A stretch of 64,000 nt of DNA from Cryptomeria japonica (lineage: Eukaryota > Streptophyta > Pinopsida > Cupressales > Cupressaceae): contig NC_081405.1 in the NCBI RefSeq assembly GCF_030272615.1, forward strand, positions 571,504,752 to 571,568,751, written 5' to 3'. The stretch's first letter is position 1; each line of letters starts with the position of its first letter. This document shows, piece by piece, positions 58,986 through 64,000 of the stretch. The notes beneath the pieces are model-generated. The model did no database searches, was not told the DNA's origin, and worked only from the letters and a program-made list of their open reading frames with translations. The translations under genes were made by a program, and so were the position numbers.

Positions 58986-59107
58986 ACAAACATGTTTTTA
59001 CAATACAAACATGGTTTTTATCAACCCAAACATAAATTTCTTTCCCTAAATGCGCCTAAACATCACATAAGCGCCAGTGTCCTTCACAAATGCATCTTTG
59101 TGACACA

Positions 59108-59165
59108 TACGTGGGTAAGTGCACAAAGATGGTGGTCAAAAAGGGGGGTATAAGTGGACACTTTT
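59108..59165 (-). repeat. Anchor repeat, copy 2 (inverted)
   Basis: GGGTAAGTGCACAAAGATGG followed by TGGTCAAAAAG and GTGGACAC is the complement of the anchor at 63083. It lies 420 bp upstream of the PMD start. Confidence 0.8.
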
Positions 59166-59768
59166 TTTCTAAAATTGGGTGAACCTAAACTTAGAGGCAC
59201 AATTTGAATATCATCCACTCAAGATATAAAGATAATCAAAAAACCAAATATTGTAGTACTCTGAATCTAGTTTCCAAACTATTAAACTTTTTCAAAATTG
59301 GATAAGATTAAGGGGGTCAAATCCTTCGCGCACAAAAAATACCCTGATTTTTTCAGGAAAAACATAACATAGTGTCTAACGTGCACATCAAAAAAGTCAT
59401 ATTTATATTTAGTATTTTGACAAACCCTTTGGCAGAAAAATAGTTAAGAGTGAGCACTAGAAGATGTGTATTTTTTTGTAATTTTTTGTTGAGTATTTTT
59501 TTTTAATGATTTTTCCTATCAAGCACATCATGAAAATTAGGTACATGTTCATGCGCAAAGCATAAGTTGCACTAAAAAAATCGAAAATGCAATTTTTTTT
59601 TTTAATTTTAAAGAATCAACTTCACTATAATAACATATAATTTTTTTAAAATTTGGATAATTATATCAAAAGTTATTAAAAAAATTGTGCACATATCAAA
59701 AGTTATTTTTTTTAAATTTGGACAATTATATCAAAAGTTATTTTTTAAAAATTTGGATAATTATATCA
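59166..59768. other. AT-rich spacer
   Basis: A/T-rich, with four imperfect ATATCAAAAGTTATT repeats at about 59660-59765. No gene. Confidence 0.6.
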
Positions 59769-59936
<168 letters not shown>

Positions 59937-60109
59937 TCCCTCCAATATATCTTCTTTTTGTTTGCATATATATACGGTGATAAGAAGATTTACAAGGTGG
60001 TCAATTTTCTATTTTTTTTTAAAGAAGATAGGATATAAAGTAGAACGTTTGAAGAGAATGAACATATTGGTTTCTTTGGATCGTGTGGATGTATTGGTTG
60101 GATAATATT

Positions 60110-61680
60110 TATGGGTCATATAGTGTACTAAGGGGTCATATGGTGTATTATGACCCCTTAGGTGTCGTTATGGGTTATATGGTGTCCTAAAGGGTCATAT
60201 GGTATTCTATGACCCCTTAGGATACGATATGATCCCTTACATGTCATTAGAGGTCATATGGTGTCCTATGACCCCTTAACACACCATACGACCCATAACG
60301 ACACCATATGGTGTCCTAAGGGGTCATAGGATGCCATATGACTCCTCAAGACACCATACAACCCATAACAACACCATATGGTGTCCTAAAGGGTCATTTG
60401 GTGTTTTATGACCCCTTAGGACACTATTTGGCATCATTATAAGTCCTATGGGGTGCTAAGGGATCATATAGGGTCTTATGACCCCTTAGATGTTGCTAGG
60501 GGTCGTATTGTGTTCTAAGGGTCATATCGTGTCCTAAGGGGTCATATGGTCTCCTACGACCCCTTAGGACACTATTTGACCCCTTATGACTCCATATGGT
60601 GTCATTATGGGTCCTATGGTGTCCTAAGAGGTCATATAGTGTTTTATGACCCCTTAGAACACCATTTAGTGTCATTATGGGTTGTATGGTGTGCTAAGGG
60701 GTCATATGGTGTCTTATGACCCCTTAGGACTCTATATGACCTCTTACGTGTCATTATGGGTCATATGATGTCCTAACGGGTCATATGGTGTTCTATGATC
60801 CCTTAGGACACCATATGATCTCTTCGGACTCCATATGGTGTTATTATGGGTTGTATGGTGTCCTAAAGGGTCATATGGTATTCGATGACCTCCTAGGACA
60901 CCATATGATCCCTTAGGTGTCATTAGAGGTCATATTATTTCCTAAGAGGTCATATAGTGTCCTATGACCCCTTAGGACACCATACGACCCCTCAAGACAC
61001 CATACAACCCATAACAACATCATATGGTGTCCTAAGGGGCCATAGGATGCCATATGACCCCTCAGGATACCATACGACCCATAACACCACCATATGGTAC
61101 CCAAAAGGGTCATATGGTGTTCTATGACCCCTTAGGACATTATTTGGCATCATTATATGTCCTATGGTATTCTAATGGATCATATAGTGTCCTATGACCC
61201 CTTAGATGTTGTTAGGGGTCGTATTGTGTTCTAAGGGTCATATGGTGTCTAATGACCCATTGGACACCATATGATATTGTTATGTATCTTATGGTGTCGT
61301 ATGACCCTTAGGACACCTTATGACCACTTAGGACACCATATGGTGTCATTAGGGGTCATATGGTGTCCTAAGGGGTCATATGGTCTCCTACAACCCCTTA
61401 GGACTCCATATGGTGTCGTTATCAATCGTATGGTGTCCTAAAATGTCATATAGTGTTTTATGACCCCTTAGGATACCATTTGGTATCATTATGGGTCATA
61501 TGGTGTGCTAAGGGGTCATATGGTGTGTTATGACCCCTTAGGACTCCATATGACCTCTTATGTGTCATTATGAGTCATATGGTGTCCTAAGGAGTCATAT
61601 GGTGTCCTATGACCCCTTAGGACACATGCATGGATCCCTAGGATACCATATGACCCCTGAGAATACCTTTTGACCCTAGA
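60110..61680. repeat. Palindromic minisatellite with higher-order repeats (~1.57 kb)
   Basis: It is built from two complementary words, CATATGGTGTCCTAAGGGGT and ACCCCTTAGGACACCATATG, alternating so that almost any window can fold on itself. A GTCATTATGGGT marker recurs every ~70-90 bp. Longer segments repeat at about 716 bp: CATAGGATGCCATATGAC at 60325 and 61041, and GATGTTG(C/T)TAGGGGTCG at 60489 and 61205. The offset is about 676 bp to the left and about 813 bp to the right of these. No coding frame. Confidence 0.95.
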
Positions 61681-62132
61681 GAGGGAGAGAGGGGGAGGAG
61701 AGGGAGGCAATGGGAGAGAGATACACCTAAGAGAGGAGGAGAGTGAGATAGAGACTGAGAGGGAGAGATAAGAGATAAATGAGAGAGAGAGAGGGGGGGG
61801 TATAGAGAGATCTAAGAGGTGGATAGAGGGATTGGGAGAGAAAGAGAGACCTAAGAGGTGATGGAAGGAAAGGTCAGAGAGAGAAAGAGAGGGTGAGAGA
61901 TAGAGAGTCTGAGTGAGAGTGAGGAAGGGGTGGAAGGATATTACAAGTGACTAGAGAGAGACTTGTGAAGAGAGGGAGAGAGTGAGAAAGAGAGGTAATG
62001 AGAAAGGGAGAGAGGAAGGGAGAGGGGAGAGGGAGAGAATGAGAGAGAGAGACACTTGAGAGAAGTAGATAGTGAGATAGAGAGAACGAGGATGAGAGAA
62101 AGAGACTTCAAAGATAAAGAAGGAGAGAGAGA

Positions 62133-62177
<45 letters not shown>

Positions 62178-62329
62178 GATAGAAGAGGAGAGAGAGAGAG
62201 AGAGATAGATAAAGGTTGATAGCCAGAGATGTGATAGAGAGAAGGAGAGAGACTTGAGAGAAAGAGAATTAGAGGGAAAGAAATACTTGACAAAGGAAGA
62301 GAAAGGGAGGGGGAGGGAGAGGGAGAGAA

Positions 62330-62389
<60 letters not shown>

Positions 62390-62590
62390 AAAATAGGGGG
62401 AGAGAGTGAGAGATAGAGATATTTGAGAGAGGGAAAGAAAGAGAGGCATATATAAATTAGAGAAAGAGGGTGAGGGAGATGATAAAGAGACAAAGAGATA
62501 CCCAAGAGAGGGAAGAAAGTAGAGAGGGAGATGCCTAAGAGACAAAAAGGTAGGGGTTAAGGAAGAGAGAGGGGGAATGTAGGGAAGAGA
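61681..62590. repeat. GA-rich polypurine tract (~0.9 kb)
   Basis: An almost pure purine plus strand of GAGAG/GGAGAG/AGAGAT units with several perfect (GA)n runs (about 62123-62175 and 62330-62387). Strand asymmetry is extreme. Poly Ser/Leu ORFs on the minus strand (62108-62617) are artefacts. Confidence 0.97.
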
Positions 62591-62724
62591 TGAGAGACAT
62601 AATACTGATATGAGCATGTTGATTACTGAAATTTGACTGTCTGAAATTTATAAGAATACTCAAAAAACTAGAATTTGCATTATAACTCTTAGAGATCTGG
62701 AACCACTCTCAAACATCCTAACAA

Positions 62725-62806
62725 TATATACATAAAATATAAGTTAAAGTATAAGAATTATTTTATGTTTCTTATACTTAAATGTTATATTTTATGTATA
62801 TATCCT
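62725..62806. repeat. AT-rich hairpin
   Basis: ATATATACATAAAATATAAG (about 62725) pairs with a complementary segment ending near 62806 (CTTAAATGTTATATTTTATG then TATATAT). Arms are about 35 bp with imperfections around a short loop. Confidence 0.8.
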
Positions 62807-62854
62807 ACTGAAAACCTAATGAAATGTAAGTGAATTACATTTTATTGACAGACA

Positions 62855-62988
62855 GAACCGCATACGTGGTTTTAATTTTTAAACTACGTACGCAGTTAGT
62901 ATGCTTTAAACTGCGTATGCGATTAGTATTCTTTAAACCACATACACGGTTAGTATGTTTTAAACCACGTATGTGGTTTAGTTTTTGT
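62855..62988. repeat. 27-bp tandem units with palindromic CGTACG-type cores
   Basis: Five units in 27-bp register (about 62855, 62881, 62908, 62935, 62962). Each has a palindromic core, such as ACTACGTACGCAGT or ACCACGTATGTGGT, then TTAGTATG(T/C)TTTAA. Cores resemble those of the array at 197-600, but the spacers differ. Confidence 0.92.
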
Positions 62989-63082
62989 TAAGCTCCGCAA
63001 AATGAGCCTAAACGCGTACGAGGCTCTTTAAATTTGAAATACCCCATGCGCGTTTTGGTGTTTTTCATGTTTTTTTTTGGTG

Positions 63083-63122
63083 TGTCCACTTTTCTGACCA
63101 CCATCTTTGTGCACTTACCCAT
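63083..63122 (+). repeat. Anchor repeat, copy 3
   Basis: TGTCCACTTTTCTGACCACC followed by ATCTTTGTGCACTTACCCA. With copy 2 it forms an inverted pair around the 59.2-63.0 kb satellite block. The preceding T-rich run and CATG also match copy 1. Confidence 0.8.
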
Positions 63123-63746
63123 GTGCCTTCTGCACATAGACACATCCCTAGTGAACTCAAACATGATTACATTCATAAACGCGACCAAACCTAACCTAGA
63201 TGCACTTTTCCTACCTAGACTTGGTTGGTACAGGCCTAAACGTGTTTGTAGTACAAAATACCAATTTTGTGTTTTTGTTAATCTACCCTAAAATGCATTA
63301 ATGACATAAATAAATGCAAAAATGTATAAAGTGGCTTTGAGGTACTTACCAGCTCACCCATGTTGTATGGTCTCTGATATCGCCGGACTCAATTGAACTT
63401 GTAAACTCTATCCATCATTGTTGACTACTTTGACTTCTCTAAGCTCTTTCTCTGCACTTTGATCTCTTAAGTGTGTGGATGCAAACAAGGATGTTTTCAT
63501 TGTGGCCCTATCTTATAGGCTACTTAACCCTAATCTCCCGTCTCAACCTCTTCTTCCTATGTGACCTTGTCAACCTATCTTGCCAGTCCTTTGTAGCCTT
63601 TCTTTCCTATCGAGAGATTGTCTGCAACCCCTTTCACTTTTTCCATCCAATCTCTCGAGGGGGCACATCATTCCTGTCATGGGGCAGCTTTGTATCAGTT
63701 TATTTTAGATCTTCTTTGAGCCAAAGTGACAAGCTACATTGTCTCA
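63123..63746 (+). other. 3' noncoding region of the host element, right part
   Basis: No gene. GATATCGCCGGACTC near 63376 matches the 3' UTR of the nested Tat element near 31558. The block therefore belongs to Tat-type sequence leading to the 3' LTR. Confidence 0.6.
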
Positions 63747-63759
63747 AAGAGGGGCAAAA
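63747..63759 (+). other. Polypurine tract of the host element
   Basis: AAAGAGGGGCAAAA, nearly identical to the tract at 31936-31948, lies immediately before the LTR start. Confidence 0.85.
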
Positions 63760-64000
63760 TGTAGGCACCTAAAATTGTCATGTCTAATTAAATAAATATT
63801 TTTATTTATTTAACTATTTTATCCTAAGTCTTCTATTAATTAAATAAATATTTATTTATTTAATTAATTCATTAATCCTCTTCTAAGCCTTTCCTCATTT
63901 AAATAAATACTTTTATTTATTTAAATTGTCCTTTTCCTAAATTAAATAAATATTTAATTTATTTAATTGATCCCACTTCCTCTATTAATTATATAAATCT
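63760..64000 (+). repeat. 3' LTR of the host element, cut by the window edge
   Basis: It begins TGTAGGCACCTAAAATTGTC and follows 20976-21210 closely. About 550 bp more are expected beyond the window. Confidence 0.85.

Noticed and set aside
62108-62617. 169-residue minus-strand ORF
   Set aside because: Poly Ser/Leu product of the GA tract; the frame is open only because of composition.

Overview
The window is nuclear DNA from a plant with a large, repeat-laden genome. A gymnosperm such as a conifer is my guess, based on old and heavily mutated giant LTR elements, CACTA structure, multi-exon transposon genes and a PPR fragment. I see no intact host gene, rRNA, tRNA or CRISPR array. Almost everything is explained by transposable elements nested inside one another, plus satellites. 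Every coding region carries stops, frameshifts or deletions, so all are called pseudogenes.

Layout. 1-720: CT microsatellite and a hairpin-forming tandem array. 660-3759: Copia-like debris on the minus strand (zinc-knuckle gag, primer site, LTR). About 3780-6060: 3' end of another Gypsy-like element. Its LTR is interrupted by an 11.0-kb Athila-like Ty3/Gypsy element (6061-17062) with two LTRs, a tRNA-Asp type primer site, gag-pol and a long extra ORF after pol. 17063-20975: Copia-type LTR remnant, then unassigned AT-rich DNA with a ~355-bp satellite and a 20-bp minisatellite.

From 20976 to beyond the right edge I infer one very long, non-autonomous Tat-like Gypsy host: 5' LTR, primer site, leader, gag, protease, no RT or integrase, a large 3' region, and the start of the 3' LTR at 63760. 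Two elements sit inside it. A dual-RNase-H Tat element (24116-33010, target duplication CCTTT) lies in the leader. A 17.8-kb CACTA DNA transposon (33507-51264, target duplication ACA) splits the host gag. Removing each insertion brings the host sequence back together.

The CACTA element is the most interesting object. It carries a decayed TNP2-type transposase gene. It also carries a second multi-exon gene whose first large exon encodes a recognisable SET (protein-lysine methyltransferase) domain and whose later exons resemble a Transposase_24/TNPA-like protein. Its 5' part holds a captured PPR gene fragment and a movement-protein-like fragment of caulimovirid type. Its 3' part holds a near-perfect 225-bp inverted repeat.

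The host's 3' region (54.9-63.7 kb) carries an antisense plant-mobile-domain gene, palindromic tandem arrays, a 0.9-kb purine tract, and inverted copies of a ~45-bp anchor. The same anchor next to a palindromic array also occurs at the left edge of the window. This fits the known habit of Tat-lineage elements to grow satellites in hypervariable 3' untranslated regions.
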